Positions 1-8,732 of a DNA stretch of 64,000 nt are shown piece after piece. The notes below the pieces were generated by a model that searched no databases, had not been told where the DNA came from, and was given only the letters and a program-made list of their open reading frames with translations. Each line of letters opens with the position of its first letter. Positions within the stretch are counted from its first letter, which is position 1. The DNA is from Microbacterium sp. GTDB lineage: Bacteria > Actinomycetota > Actinomycetes > Actinomycetales > Microbacteriaceae. A program made the translations under genes and the position numbers. The stretch is from positions 1 through 64,000 of the forward strand of contig NZ_QFPF01000002.1 in NCBI RefSeq assembly GCF_003248605.1, read 5' to 3'.

Positions 1-147
1 CGCCTCGGCCAGCACCGCCATGACCTCAGCTTCGGCCGAGGCCACCCCTGCCACCGCGGCCGCGTACTTCGCCGCAAGGGCCGCCGCGACAGCATCCACG
101 CCGTCGACGTTGTCGTCGTGCATGTCACCCCCGGGCTTCGTCTTCAT
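1..147 (-). CDS. 5' end of a truncated gene, possibly an HNH endonuclease/DUF222 protein
   Basis: A reading frame runs leftward from ATG at 147 (alternative in-frame ATG at 123) and stays open to the window edge, giving 49 residues that start MKTKPGGDMHDDNVDG and continue as an alanine-rich helix. It is partial, so no domain can be confirmed. Alanine-rich helical N-termini of this kind are common in actinobacterial DUF222/HNH endonucleases, which often lie next to short repeats such as the one at 251-327. The identity is a guess from that resemblance; the frame itself is reasonably supported by codon bias. Confidence 0.4.
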   Translation of the reverse strand, partial: MKTKPGGDMHDDNVDGVDAVAAALAAKYAAAVAGVASAEAEVMAVLAEA

Positions 148-250
148 GTTCGAAACTCTACGCGGGGCCTCCGACATCGACCCCCGGAAATCGACCCTCA
201 AGAGCCCCGATCCGAGAACTTTCTTGGTGAGACCTTTCTCATCTTCACCG

Positions 251-327
251 GCCCTTCGACAGCCCTTCGACAGCCCTTCGACAGCCCTTCACCGGCCCTT
301 CGACAGCCCTTCGAAGGCCCTTCGACA
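251..327. repeat. Tandem 11-bp repeat GCCCTTCGACA, seven units
   Basis: Seven head-to-tail 11-mers lie in exact register. Units 1-3, 5 and 7 are GCCCTTCGACA, unit 4 is GCCCTTCACCG and unit 6 is GCCCTTCGAAG. The array lies in the 222-bp gap between the truncated gene (start at 147) and the end of the DUF1992 gene. The unit resembles half of the CCCTTCGACAGGCTCAGGG-type dispersed repeats I recall from Microbacteriaceae intergenic regions. No spacers are present, so it is not a CRISPR array. Function unknown. Confidence 0.85.
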
Positions 328-369
328 CCTCCCGCCCTCGTCGCGAGATGCCGCCCGAGACGCCTCCGC

Positions 370-1032
370 TCAGCGCCCGTCCGCCCGTCGACGTCCCCGC
401 CGCGGCCACCACCGAAGGCGATCGCGCGCCGAACGCGCCGAAGCCGCCGACGCCGCCCGAGCCGCGGCCCGCGCCTCCACCTCCGCGGCCTCGCGCGCGG
501 TCCGGCGCTCTCGCCACGCGTCGACCTCGGCATCCACCTCTCGCGTCGGCGTCACGACGGGAGGTCCGCCCAGCAACTGCCGGCGCGCCTCGACGACGCG
601 GCGGTTGAAGTCCTCGAGCACCTCGCGCACGTCGGCCTCGCGCGCGAGCTCGTCGAGGCGGGCATCGAGCTGCCGGTTCTCCACCCGCAGCGTGAGCGCG
701 GGCGGCCCCAGCCCGCGCAGCTGCTCGGACTCGATCTTGCGCTTGATCCACCAATCGGGATCATGCGACGCGCCCAGCCCGACGAGCGGCTTTCCCGCCC
801 CCGGCAGGTCGTCGAAATCGCCGCGGCGGATCGCCTGCTGGATGGACTGCTCGATGAACGCCGCGCGCTCGGCCTGCGACATGCCGCGCGGCTCCGCGGC
901 GTCCCCGCCAGCCGCGGCGCCCCCGCCAACCGCCCCGGGCGGCTCCTCGCCACGCGCGCGGGCCTCGTCCGCGGCCGCGCGCTCGAGCCGGTATCGTGCC
1001 GCCGCCTCCCGCGGATCCTGCGCCGAACTCAC
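370..1032 (-). CDS. DUF1992 (DnaJ homologue subfamily C member 28-like) protein
   Basis: A 220-aa protein with the DUF1992 signature in its middle: FIEQSIQQAIRRGDFDDLPG followed by GKPL, then DPDWWIKRKI, at about residues 59-100. The family's molecular role is not established; eukaryotic relatives are DnaJC28-like. The C-terminal 70 residues are rich in Arg and Ala and look like a basic helical tail. The start is GTG at 1032, with GCAGGG just before it, only 9 bp after the stop of the upstream membrane-protein gene, so the two are probably co-transcribed. No J-domain HPD motif is present. Confidence 0.75.
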   Translation of the reverse strand: MSSAQDPREAAARYRLERAAADEARARGEEPPGAVGGGAAAGGDAAEPRGMSQAERAAFIEQSIQQAIRRGDFDDLPGAGKPLVGLGASHDPDWWIKRKIESEQLRGLGPPALTLRVENRQLDARLDELAREADVREVLEDFNRRVVEARRQLLGGPPVVTPTREVDAEVDAWRERRTAREAAEVEARAAARAASAASARSARDRLRWWPRRGRRRADGR

Positions 1033-1041
1033 CCCTGCGTC

Positions 1042-2475
1042 CTACCAGCCGGTGAAGAGCAGATGCTGCACGACGATCGCGAAAACGACCTGCAGCACGA
1101 GCCCGGGACGGCGCCACGCCGGCGGCAGCAGGGCGGTGCCCACCAGCATCCACGGCACGAAGGGCAGCCAGATGCGCTCGACCTCGGCCTTGCTCATGCC
1201 CGAGAGATCGGCCAGCACGACCATCGCCAAGCCCGCCAACGCCAGCAGCACGGTCGTCGCGAGCGCCGGCGTCAGCGTGCGAAAGCCTCGCACGCGCGCG
1301 ATCGCGACGGCGACCGCGGCACCCACGAGGGGCCCCGCGCTGAAGGCGAGGGCGGCGAAGTTGCCCCAGATCCAGTACTCGATCGGGCGTCTGGTCGCGA
1401 TCCCCGCCCAGTAGCGCTCGACGAGCACGGGGTAGGCCTCCCACCACGCGAAACCCGCGACGGCGAACGCGAGCACCACCGCGAGCGCCGCGACGATCGC
1501 ACCCGGCAACGGCTTCCATGTGCGCCCGATCACCAGCACCGTCACCGCGAGCACACCCAGCAGCGGCAGTCCATACGAGAGCATCACGCAGTACCCGAGA
1601 ATGAGGCCGGATGCTGCGCTCCAGGCGATCATCGCGCCTCGGGAGGCCGCGGTGGCCGAGTACGCGAGAGCACAGATGCCCCACGCGGCGACCGCGGCGA
1701 ACATGCCGTCGCCCGACACCGCCATCCAGATCGCGGCGGGCCCGAAGACGAGGAACGGCGCCGCGAGCCGGGCCGAGTCCTCCGCGCCCAGCCGGCGCAG
1801 CGTCAGCAGCACCGCGACCGGAGTCGTGGCGGCGACGAACAGCACGGCGAACCCGGCGGCGAGCCCCGTGTCGAGGCCGACCTGCACGAGCACGTAGAAG
1901 AACAGCAGCGCCCCCGGTGGGTGCCCGGCGATGTGGACCGGCCAGTTGTCGACCGAGTCGAGCGGGATGCGCGAGATGTACTCCTGCAGCGTCGCGCCGA
2001 AGTCGGTCACGGCCCGCGCCGTGTTCATGTACTCGTACTGCGTGTCGAGGATCACCCCGATGCCATCGAGCCCGTCGACGAGCGCGAGCGAGAGCAGCCA
2101 CGCGGACGCCGCGAGATACACCCAGAGCAGCAGCCACCCGTAACGGGCTCGGCCTGCGATCCGGGCGGCGTACGCGACGGCGAGCCCGCCCAGCACCACG
2201 GCGGCGATCGTTCCGGGCCCGAGTCGCGGCATCCACTCGGCGTGCAGCGGCGGAAACCAGCGCACCCGAACGTTCCATCCGGTCGCGGCCGGGATGATCA
2301 TGGCGGCGGCGATCAGCACGAGGGCGACCGCCAGGCCCACCCAGGCCGCGACGCGCCCCGGTGCGTGGCCGGTTGGGGCCTCGTGCCCGGGAACGCGCGG
2401 GACGCGTGGGACCGCGGGCTCGTGCGCGCGCGCGGCGGCGGATGCGGGCTCGTGCGCGGGGGTGGCGTCGGGCAT
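1042..2475 (-). CDS. Multi-pass membrane protein, possible GT-C-like transferase
   Basis: A 477-aa integral membrane protein with about ten hydrophobic segments after a short hydrophilic N-terminus. Between the early segments lies an extracytoplasmic-looking stretch containing DTQYEYMNTAR and VHIAGHPPGALLFF, and near the C-terminus SGMSKAEVERIWLPF. Conserved acidic residues in the first loop and a late loop before the last membrane helices recall GT-C polyprenyl-sugar transferases, but I see no decisive motif, so the function is inference. The gene has a TAGGGT-N6-ATG arrangement (2482-2487) consistent with a leaderless transcript, and it diverges from the response regulator at 2609. Confidence 0.65.
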   Translation of the reverse strand: MPDATPAHEPASAAARAHEPAVPRVPRVPGHEAPTGHAPGRVAAWVGLAVALVLIAAAMIIPAATGWNVRVRWFPPLHAEWMPRLGPGTIAAVVLGGLAVAYAARIAGRARYGWLLLWVYLAASAWLLSLALVDGLDGIGVILDTQYEYMNTARAVTDFGATLQEYISRIPLDSVDNWPVHIAGHPPGALLFFYVLVQVGLDTGLAAGFAVLFVAATTPVAVLLTLRRLGAEDSARLAAPFLVFGPAAIWMAVSGDGMFAAVAAWGICALAYSATAASRGAMIAWSAASGLILGYCVMLSYGLPLLGVLAVTVLVIGRTWKPLPGAIVAALAVVLAFAVAGFAWWEAYPVLVERYWAGIATRRPIEYWIWGNFAALAFSAGPLVGAAVAVAIARVRGFRTLTPALATTVLLALAGLAMVVLADLSGMSKAEVERIWLPFVPWMLVGTALLPPAWRRPGLVLQVVFAIVVQHLLFTGW

Positions 2476-2608
2476 CCTCCGACCCTACGAAACACCCGCG
2501 GTCCGGCGAACCCCCTTGCGCTCTGGGCGACCTTACGAATCGCGGACAGTGGCCCCCGGCATCCCCCTCGTCATACCGCGAGACGGCGGGGCGACCTAAC
2601 CTGTCGAC

Positions 2609-3358
2609 ATGACGTCGCCGCAGCCGAACGCCTCGCCCGCCCGCGAGGTCGTCGATCGGCGCGTGCTCGTCGTCGAGGACGACCCGACGGTGCTCGAGGT
2701 CGCGACGAGCTACCTGCGCTCGGCGGGTCTCATCGTCAGCGAGGCCGTCGACGGCCCCGGCGCCCTGGCCGCCATCGCCGCCGATCCGCCGGATCTGATC
2801 GTGCTCGACCGGATGCTGCCGGGCATGGACGGCATCGACGTGTGCCGCCGTGTACGGGAGAGCTCACGCGTGCCGATCCTCATGCTCACGGCGCTCGGCG
2901 CCACCGACGACCGCATCACGGGGCTCGAGGCGGGCGCCGACGACTATCTGACCAAGCCGTTCTCGCCGCGCGAGCTGACCCTGAGGGTGCAGTCGATCCT
3001 GCGGCGCAGCCCCGTCGAGGCGTCGGCCACGGGCCCCGTGACCCTCGGCCCGTTCGTGCTCGACACGACCGCCCGCACCGTCACCAGCGACGGCGCACCG
3101 CTGGCCCTGTCGGTGCGCGAGTTCGACCTCTTCGCTTTTCTGCTCACCCACCCGCAGCAGGCGTTCAGCCGCGAACAGCTGCTCAAGTCCGTCTGGCACT
3201 GGGAGTTCGGCGACCTCTCGACCGTCACCGTGACGGTGCGCCGGGTGCGCGAGAAGATCGAGGCGGACCCCACCGACCCGATCTACCTCGTCACGGTGTG
3301 GGGCGTCGGCTACCGCCTCGACCTCGGAGGGGGCCACACCCGTGCTGCCGTTTCCTGA
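2609..3358 (+). CDS. OmpR/PhoB-family response regulator
   Basis: A 249-aa two-component response regulator. The receiver domain (about residues 17-132) has the acidic pair at VVEDD, the phosphoacceptor Asp67 in LIVLDRMLPGMDG, the Thr in MLTAL and the Lys in YLTKPF. A winged-helix DNA-binding domain (about 148-240) follows, ending with VTVTVRRVREKI and VWGVGYRL. The start ATG is preceded by TAACCT-N6, a leaderless -10. The downstream histidine kinase overlaps by 17 bp, so they form one unit, which also reads into the oxidoreductase genes. The signal sensed is unknown. Confidence 0.9.
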   Translation: MTSPQPNASPAREVVDRRVLVVEDDPTVLEVATSYLRSAGLIVSEAVDGPGALAAIAADPPDLIVLDRMLPGMDGIDVCRRVRESSRVPILMLTALGATDDRITGLEAGADDYLTKPFSPRELTLRVQSILRRSPVEASATGPVTLGPFVLDTTARTVTSDGAPLALSVREFDLFAFLLTHPQQAFSREQLLKSVWHWEFGDLSTVTVTVRRVREKIEADPTDPIYLVTVWGVGYRLDLGGGHTRAAVS

Positions 3359-4511
3359 CCTGGTGGCGGTCGTCGCCACCGCGCTGGTGTGTGCGGCGAT
3401 CGTCGGCGCGCTCGGCCTTCTCGTGTTGCGCCTGACCCGCCGACGGTCGATGCTCGTGCAGCTCTGCGTCGTCGTGGCGGCCCCCGTCGTCGCGGTCGTG
3501 GCGGGCCTGATCGCCGTCGCCCAGGCGATGTACATCTCGCCGCACGACCTGACCGTCGCCTTCTGGATCACGGGGGTGGCGGCCGTCATGGCGCTCGGGG
3601 TGGCCCTCGTGCTCGGTCGCGCCTTCGCCCGCGACAGCCGCCGCCTTCGCGAGCTGACGCGTGCCCTCGGGGACGGTGCCCGCGTCGAGACGACAGCGAC
3701 CAAGCGCGAGAGCACCGAGTTCGCGGCGCTGGCCGCCGACCTCGCCGACACGAGCAGGCGGCTGGCCGAGGCTCGCGAAGAGGTCGAGGCGCTCGATTCG
3801 TCGCGCCGCGAACTCGTGGCCTGGATCTCGCACGACCTGCGCACACCGCTGGCGGGCCTGCGCGCGATGGCGGAGGCACTGGAGGACGGGATGGCCGATG
3901 ACCCCCAGCGCTTCCACCGGCAGATGCGCGCCCAGGTCGACCGGCTCTCGGCGATGGTCGACGACCTGTTCGAGCTGTCGAAGATCCACTCCGGCACCCT
4001 CGCCTTGAGCATGGAGCAGTTCTCGCTCTACGACCTCGTGAGCGACGCCGTGGCGGGCCTGGCCGACCTCGCCCGCGCACGGGGCGTGGTGCTGCGCGAG
4101 GCCGGTGCGCGCGACGTCATGGTCACGGGCGATCCCCGCGAACTCGCCCGCGTGGTCGGCAACCTCGTCACGAACGCCATCCAGCACACGCCCGCGGGCG
4201 GCGAGATCTCGGTGCGCGTGGAGCGCACCGGCGACGAGGTGGTGCTGAGCGTGCAGGATGCCGGGGGTGGAATCCCCGAGGGAGACCTGTCGCGCATCTT
4301 CCAGGCCGGGTGGCGCGGCACTCCCTCGCGCACACCCGCGCCGGTTCGCGAAGGCGGCACGGGCCCGATCGACTCCGCGGGGGCGGGTCTGGGGCTCGCG
4401 ATCGTGCAGGGCATCGTGCACGCCCACGCGGGCCTGGTGTCGGTGCAGAACATCCCCGGCGGCTGCCGGTTCGACGTGCGGCTGCCGCGGCACGTCGCGG
4501 CATCGGCCTGA
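3342..4511 (+). CDS. Sensor histidine kinase
   Basis: A 389-aa membrane histidine kinase that starts at GTG 3342 inside the response regulator gene. Two or three hydrophobic segments occupy residues 6-30, 38-62 and 72-93 with almost no periplasmic loop, suggesting sensing within the membrane or of a partner protein. A short HAMP-like region leads to the H-box with His164 in WISHDLRTPL. The ATPase domain carries the N box (NLVTNAIQHTP), the G1 box (DAGGGIPEGD) and the G2 box (GAGLGLAI). It is the partner of the preceding regulator. The oxidoreductase gene begins 9 bp downstream, hinting at a redox role. Confidence 0.9.
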   Translation: MLPFPDLVAVVATALVCAAIVGALGLLVLRLTRRRSMLVQLCVVVAAPVVAVVAGLIAVAQAMYISPHDLTVAFWITGVAAVMALGVALVLGRAFARDSRRLRELTRALGDGARVETTATKRESTEFAALAADLADTSRRLAEAREEVEALDSSRRELVAWISHDLRTPLAGLRAMAEALEDGMADDPQRFHRQMRAQVDRLSAMVDDLFELSKIHSGTLALSMEQFSLYDLVSDAVAGLADLARARGVVLREAGARDVMVTGDPRELARVVGNLVTNAIQHTPAGGEISVRVERTGDEVVLSVQDAGGGIPEGDLSRIFQAGWRGTPSRTPAPVREGGTGPIDSAGAGLGLAIVQGIVHAHAGLVSVQNIPGGCRFDVRLPRHVAASA

Positions 4512-4520
4512 TACGACGCC

Positions 4521-5815
4521 ATGAACATCGCCCCCCGCCTCCAGCGCCTGCTCCATCAGACGCGCCACGCGTTGCGCGCACCCTCCCGCAACGCCCGCAC
4601 GGCCGTCGTCATCGGGCGCCTGCTCGGGGCCGCCTTCCTGATCTGTTCGCGACGGGCCTCTACAGTCACTTCCTTCAGGATCCGCTGCCGTGGATGGTGT
4701 TCCCGACCCGCCCGCTCTGGCTCTATCAGGTGACCCAGGGGCTGCACATCACCGCGGGCATCGCCTGCCTGCCGCTGCTGCTGGCCAAGCTCTACGCGGT
4801 GTTCCCCCAGCTCTTCCAGTCGCCGCCCGTGCGATCTGTCGCGCATCTGCTCGAGCGGGCATCGATCGCGCTGTTCGTCGCGGCCTCCCTCGTGCAGGTC
4901 GCGATCGGGCTGCTCAACACGTACCAGCTCTACGCACTGTTCGGCTTCTCCTTCCGCACCGTGCACTTCGCCCTCTCGCTCGTCGTGATCGGCTCGCTCG
5001 CGATCCACATCGGGGTCAAGCTCCCCGTCATCGCCCGCAACTGGAGCAAGAGGAGCGCGGCGGATGCCGAGCGGGACGCCCCGACCGATCCCGACGCCGT
5101 GCTCGACGTGCCCGACGAGCTGCGCCGGCGCACCGGCGAGAGGGCGGATGCCGGGGTCACCGGGCGCCTGTTCGCGTGGATCGATCGCGCCCCGGCTCCC
5201 GAGCCGCCCGACCCGCGGGTGAGGCTGAGCCGCCGCGCCTTCTTCGCCACGACGGCGACCGCGACGGGGGCCGTCGTCCTGCTCACCGCGGGACAGTCCT
5301 TCCGCGTGCTCGATCCGATCAACGTCTTCGCGCCGCGCAAGGCGGGGGTCGGCCCGCAGGGGCTGCCGGTCAACCGCACGGCCCGCGCCGCCGATGTCGT
5401 CGAGCTCGCCACCGCGGAGGACTGGACGCTCACGGTCGCCAACGGTGCGACGACCCGCGTCTTCGACTATGCCGCGCTGACCGCGCTGCCTCAGCACGAT
5501 GTGCGCCTGCCGATCGCGTGCGTGGAGGGCTGGAGCCAGATGGCGAACTGGTCGGGTCCGCGGCTGCGCGACCTGATGGACGAGGTGGGGGCCCCGGCAT
5601 CCGCCGCCGTTCGCGTGGTGAGCCTGCAGACCAACAGCAGGTTCGGCACGTCGCAGATGACGCGGGAGTTCGTCCGCGACGATCTGACCCTCGTCGCCCT
5701 GCGGCTCGAGGGCGAGGTGCTCGACATCGACCACGGCTTCCCCGCGAGGATCATCGCCCCGGCCCGCCCCGGCGTGCTGCAGACCAAGTGGCTGAGCCGG
5801 CTGGAGGTGATGTGA
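4521..5815 (+). pseudogene. Membrane-anchored molybdopterin oxidoreductase, frameshifted
   Basis: The N-terminus (MNIAPRLQRLLHQTRHAL, from ATG 4521) and the rest of the protein are in different frames. The first frame reads LLGAAFLIC at 4644 and then goes out of frame. The other frame resumes at 4646 with FATGLYSHFLQDPLPW and stays open to 5815. One base is missing within the Cys codon at 4644-4646. Restored, the product would be about 431 aa: a four-helix membrane domain resembling the MsrQ/cytochrome b561 fold, an RRAFFATTATATGA stretch, then a sulfite-oxidase-type molybdopterin domain with the likely Mo-ligand Cys in IACVEGWSQMANW. It is either a genuine loss or a sequencing error. Confidence 0.85.
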
Positions 5816-6288
5816 TGCCCACAGTGACGCAGCGCGCCGACGCGATGCAGATCTGGCGTGTCGCGCTCATCGCCTCGGGTGTCGTGCTGCTCGCCGGTGG
5901 CGCCCTGGTGTTCGTGCAGGACGTCCCGCCCGAGCGATATCCCGCGGTGGCCGCGTGGCTGATCGGCGCGCTCGTCGTGCACGACGGCGTCGCGGCGATG
6001 GCGGTCGTGGTGGTCAGCGTGCTCGCGCGGCGCGCCGGCCATCGGATGCCGTTCGTGCCGTTCCTCATCGCGCAGGGCGCGCTCGTCGTCGCGCTCATCA
6101 TGTCGGCCGTCGTCGTGCCGCAGATCCTGAAGAAGGCGGCGGGCACCGCGAACCCCTCGGTGCTGCCGCTGGACTACGCCCTGAATCTCGGCGTCTTCGT
6201 CGCGGTGCTCGCGGCGGTCACCGCGGCGGCGATCGCCGTGTGGGCGTGGCGCGTCAGGCGACCGCGGCGGACCGGAACGAGCGGATGA
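5815..6288 (+). CDS. Small four-helix membrane protein
   Basis: A 157-aa membrane protein translated from an ATG that overlaps the stop of the oxidoreductase gene (ATGA). It has four predicted membrane helices: about residues 11-31, 42-67, 77-98 and 116-142, and a basic C-terminal tail ending RRPRRTGTSG. Its coupling to the molybdopterin protein suggests a membrane partner or electron-transfer accessory, but no haem-ligand pattern is obvious apart from scattered His. The 3' end overlaps the convergent DUF2064 gene by 35 bp. Function unknown. Confidence 0.75.
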   Translation: MPTVTQRADAMQIWRVALIASGVVLLAGGALVFVQDVPPERYPAVAAWLIGALVVHDGVAAMAVVVVSVLARRAGHRMPFVPFLIAQGALVVALIMSAVVVPQILKKAAGTANPSVLPLDYALNLGVFVAVLAAVTAAAIAVWAWRVRRPRRTGTSG

Positions 6289-6883
6289 GGCGCGCCGTCG
6301 CCGTCTGCGGTGCGAGGGCGGCCACGGCGTCGGCGTCGGCGATGGTGTCGACATCGCGCAGTGTCGCCAGCGTGCCGACCCGCAGGCCCGCATCGGTCAG
6401 GCGCCGCCGCTGACGGGCGCCGGTCTGGGGATGCGACATCGTCACACCCCGGATCAGATCGCCGCGGGGTTCGCGCATGCCCAGAGCCCAGAACCCGCCG
6501 TCGAGGGCCGGACCGAACCAGGCATCGATGTCGTCGGGCCAGGCGCCGAAGGCCGGCGCGAGATCGCGGGCGCGCACCTGCGGGGTATCCATGCCGATCA
6601 GCAGCGTCGGCCCCGCGCAGGCGTCGAAACCCGCCGCGAGGCGCTCGTCGAGGCCGCCCTCGGACTGCGCGATGACGTCGTAGCCGACGGCGGATGCCGG
6701 CACCCGCTCGCCCGCGTAGAGCAGCACGCGTCGCGAGGCCGGCACCGACGCCATGGCCTCGAGGGTGTCATCGATCGCGGCGGCCGCGAGCTCGGCGGCC
6801 TGCTCGAGCGAGAGCGGGGGATGCAGGCGGGTCTTCGCGCGGCCGGGAAGCGGCTCCTTCGCGATCACGATCAGCGTCGTCAT
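6254..6883 (-). CDS. DUF2064 / TIGR04282-type glycosyltransferase-like protein
   Basis: A 209-aa protein with the hallmarks of the TIGR04282/DUF2064 family, a GT-A-fold relative: the opening TLIVIAKEPLPGRAKTRL resembles nucleotidyltransferase loops, LLIGMDTPQV takes the place of the DxD-like segment, and FGPALDGGFWALG is a family core motif. It overlaps the upstream GT2 gene by 4 bp. Together with the epimerase it forms a small surface-sugar operon. The substrate is unknown. Confidence 0.8.
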   Translation of the reverse strand: MTTLIVIAKEPLPGRAKTRLHPPLSLEQAAELAAAAIDDTLEAMASVPASRRVLLYAGERVPASAVGYDVIAQSEGGLDERLAAGFDACAGPTLLIGMDTPQVRARDLAPAFGAWPDDIDAWFGPALDGGFWALGMREPRGDLIRGVTMSHPQTGARQRRRLTDAGLRVGTLATLRDVDTIADADAVAALAPQTATARLIRSFRSAAVA

Positions 6884-7581
6884 GGGCGCACCCTCTCGGT
6901 CCGGCCGCGTGCGGCGTCCTTCTTGTGTTCGGCCAGCAGCTGGGACATGTCACGGATCGCCGTGATCGTGCCCTTGATCGTGCCGGTCACCTTCGATTGC
7001 CCGACGCGCGCGGAATAGGGTGTGTCGACCTCGAGGATCGACCAGCCCTCGCGGCGGGCGGTGAGCACCATCTCGAGCGGGTAGCCGCTGCGCCGGTCGC
7101 GCAACCCGAGGGCGAGCAGCGGCTCGCGCCCGGCGGCGCGCATGGGGCCGAGGTCGTGCAGGGGGAGCCCTGTCGCGCGGCGCATGAGGCGCGCGAGGGC
7201 CCAGTTGGCGAACCGGGCGTGCGCGGGCCATGTGCCGCGGCTCGTCGTGCGCCGCCTGCCCAGCACGAGATCGTGTTCGCCGGCGAGCACGGGGCCTGCT
7301 ACGAGCGGCAGATCACCCGGATCCATCGAGGCGTCCGCGTCGCAGAACGCGACCACGGGTGCGGTCGCCGTGAGCAGCCCGCGGTGCACCGCCGCCCCGA
7401 ACCCGCGCTGCGCCTCGTGCACGACGAGGGCGTCGTATCCGCGCGCGATGTCGGCCGAGCCGTCGGTGGAGCCGTTGTCGACCACGATCGCCCGATATCC
7501 CGCGGGCAGCCGCGTGAGCACCCAGGGCAGGGGCCCCGCCTCGTTCAGGCAGGGCAGGATCACATCGACGGCGGGCGTCAT
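6880..7581 (-). CDS. Family 2 glycosyltransferase
   Basis: A 233-aa GT2 protein. The N-terminus VDVILPCLNEAGPLPWVL is the nucleotide-sugar binding strand, VVDNGSTDGSADIAR follows, and FCDADASMDPGDL holds the DxD metal site at about residues 77-90. No membrane helices are evident, so it is probably cytoplasmic and of the dolichyl-phosphate mannosyltransferase type, as suggested by the short C-terminus and the DTPYSARVGQSKVTGT segment. The start at 7581 overlaps the epimerase stop by 4 bp, and its own stop overlaps the next gene by 4 bp. Confidence 0.85.
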   Translation of the reverse strand: MTPAVDVILPCLNEAGPLPWVLTRLPAGYRAIVVDNGSTDGSADIARGYDALVVHEAQRGFGAAVHRGLLTATAPVVAFCDADASMDPGDLPLVAGPVLAGEHDLVLGRRRTTSRGTWPAHARFANWALARLMRRATGLPLHDLGPMRAAGREPLLALGLRDRRSGYPLEMVLTARREGWSILEVDTPYSARVGQSKVTGTIKGTITAIRDMSQLLAEHKKDAARGRTERVRP

Positions 7582-8651
7582 CGCGCACTCCCCGCGGGTG
7601 CGCCCGCCGCGGCGCGCAGGGGAGCGGTGGCGAACTCCCGCATGCCCTCGTCGAATGACACGGCGGGAAGCCAGCCCAGCTCGCCCCGCAGCCGCGCCGA
7701 CGACGCCGTGATGTGGCGCACATCGCCGAGCCGGTATCCGCCCGTCACGACGGGCTCGGCGCCGCGCGCGTGGCGGGAGAGCGCGGCCGCGACCTCGCCG
7801 ATCGTGTGCACCTCGCCGCTGCCGACGTTGAAGGCACGCGCCTCGCCTCGGGGTGCGTGCGCCGTCCATTCCAGTGCCGCGACGTTGGCCGAGGCGATGT
7901 CGCGCACGTGAACGAAGTCGCGGCGCTGCCGGCCGTCCTCGAACACGCGCGGCGCCTCGCCGCGCTCGATCGCGGAGCGGAAGAGCGACGCGACACCCGC
8001 GTACGGCGTGTTCTGCGGCATGCCGGGGCCGTAGACGTTGTGATAACGCAGCAGCGCGGCGGATCCCGCCGCCCCGCGCGCCCACGCCCGGGTCAGGTGC
8101 TCCTGCGCGAGCTTGGTGGCGGCGTAGACGTTACGGGGGTCGAGGGTCGCCGACTCGTCGAGCAGCGCGGGCTCGAGGGGTTCGCCGTCCGCCCCGAGCG
8201 GCTCGAACCGTCCCGCATCGAGATCGGCGATGCGGCGTGCGACGGGACGGCTGGGGCCGTCGGCGCCGGTGTAGGCGCCCTCCCCGTACACGACCATGGA
8301 GCTTGCGAGCACGAGTCGGGGGATGCCGGCGCCCGCCATCTCGGCGAGCAGCACAGCGGTGCCGAGGTCGTTCGAGGCGACGTAGTCGGGCGCGTCCGAC
8401 ATGTCGACCCCGAGCCCCACTTTCGCGGCCTGATGCGCGACCGCGTCGACGCCGTCGAGAGCGCGGCGCACGGTGGCAGCATCCCGGACGTCCCCGGCGA
8501 CGAACTCGACGCCTTCGGGCGCCGCAGCGTCGGCCGCGTGCACGTCGGCGCGCAGCGAGTCGAGCACACGCACGCTCCACCCGCGCGCCGCGGCAGCGTG
8601 GACGACGGCGGCGCCGATGAAACCGGCGCCGCCGGTCACGAGCAGTCTCAT
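7578..8651 (-). CDS. NAD-dependent sugar epimerase/dehydratase (extended SDR)
   Basis: A 357-aa extended short-chain dehydrogenase of the nucleotide-sugar epimerase type. The Rossmann motif TGGAGFIGAAV is at residues 6-16, VAGDVRD holds the adenine-ring Asp, and the catalytic Ser and YAATK (Tyr-x3-Lys) lie in the central part. The C-terminal half contains FVHVRDIASANVAAL and FNVGSG, typical of UDP-glucose epimerase relatives. It is the first gene of the operon with the GT2 and DUF2064 genes, which suggests a role in assembling a surface glycan. The sugar substrate is not evident. Confidence 0.88.
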   Translation of the reverse strand: MRLLVTGGAGFIGAAVVHAAAARGWSVRVLDSLRADVHAADAAAPEGVEFVAGDVRDAATVRRALDGVDAVAHQAAKVGLGVDMSDAPDYVASNDLGTAVLLAEMAGAGIPRLVLASSMVVYGEGAYTGADGPSRPVARRIADLDAGRFEPLGADGEPLEPALLDESATLDPRNVYAATKLAQEHLTRAWARGAAGSAALLRYHNVYGPGMPQNTPYAGVASLFRSAIERGEAPRVFEDGRQRRDFVHVRDIASANVAALEWTAHAPRGEARAFNVGSGEVHTIGEVAAALSRHARGAEPVVTGGYRLGDVRHITASSARLRGELGWLPAVSFDEGMREFATAPLRAAAGAPAGSAR

Positions 8652-8677
8652 CCCCCGAGTCTGGGGTCTGGGAGCGC

Positions 8678-8700
8678 CCGCGTCAGGGGTCTTGACGCGG
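8678..8700 (-). terminator. Hairpin downstream of the reductase gene
   Basis: The arms CCGCGTCA (8678-8685) and TGACGCGG (8693-8700) form an 8-bp GC-rich stem with a 7-nt loop. It lies in the 81-bp gap after the reductase gene (minus strand) and before the epimerase gene. There is no clear U-tract, as is usual for actinobacterial terminators, so termination is inferred from position and stem strength. Confidence 0.5.
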
Positions 8701-8732
8701 CTGTCCCGGGATCGTAAGGAGTGACGCCTGGG

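Noticed and set aside
251-327. CRISPR array
   Set aside because: Units are contiguous 11-mers with no spacers, and no cas genes are near.
118-3435. Very long plus-strand frame at the left end
   Set aside because: Its translation is His/Arg/Pro-rich noise; it runs antisense to the DUF1992 and membrane-protein genes and crosses the response regulator out of frame.
4640-4650. Programmed frameshift in the oxidoreductase gene
   Set aside because: No slippery heptamer, no stop codon in the shift window and no stimulating structure seen; a missing base explains it more simply.
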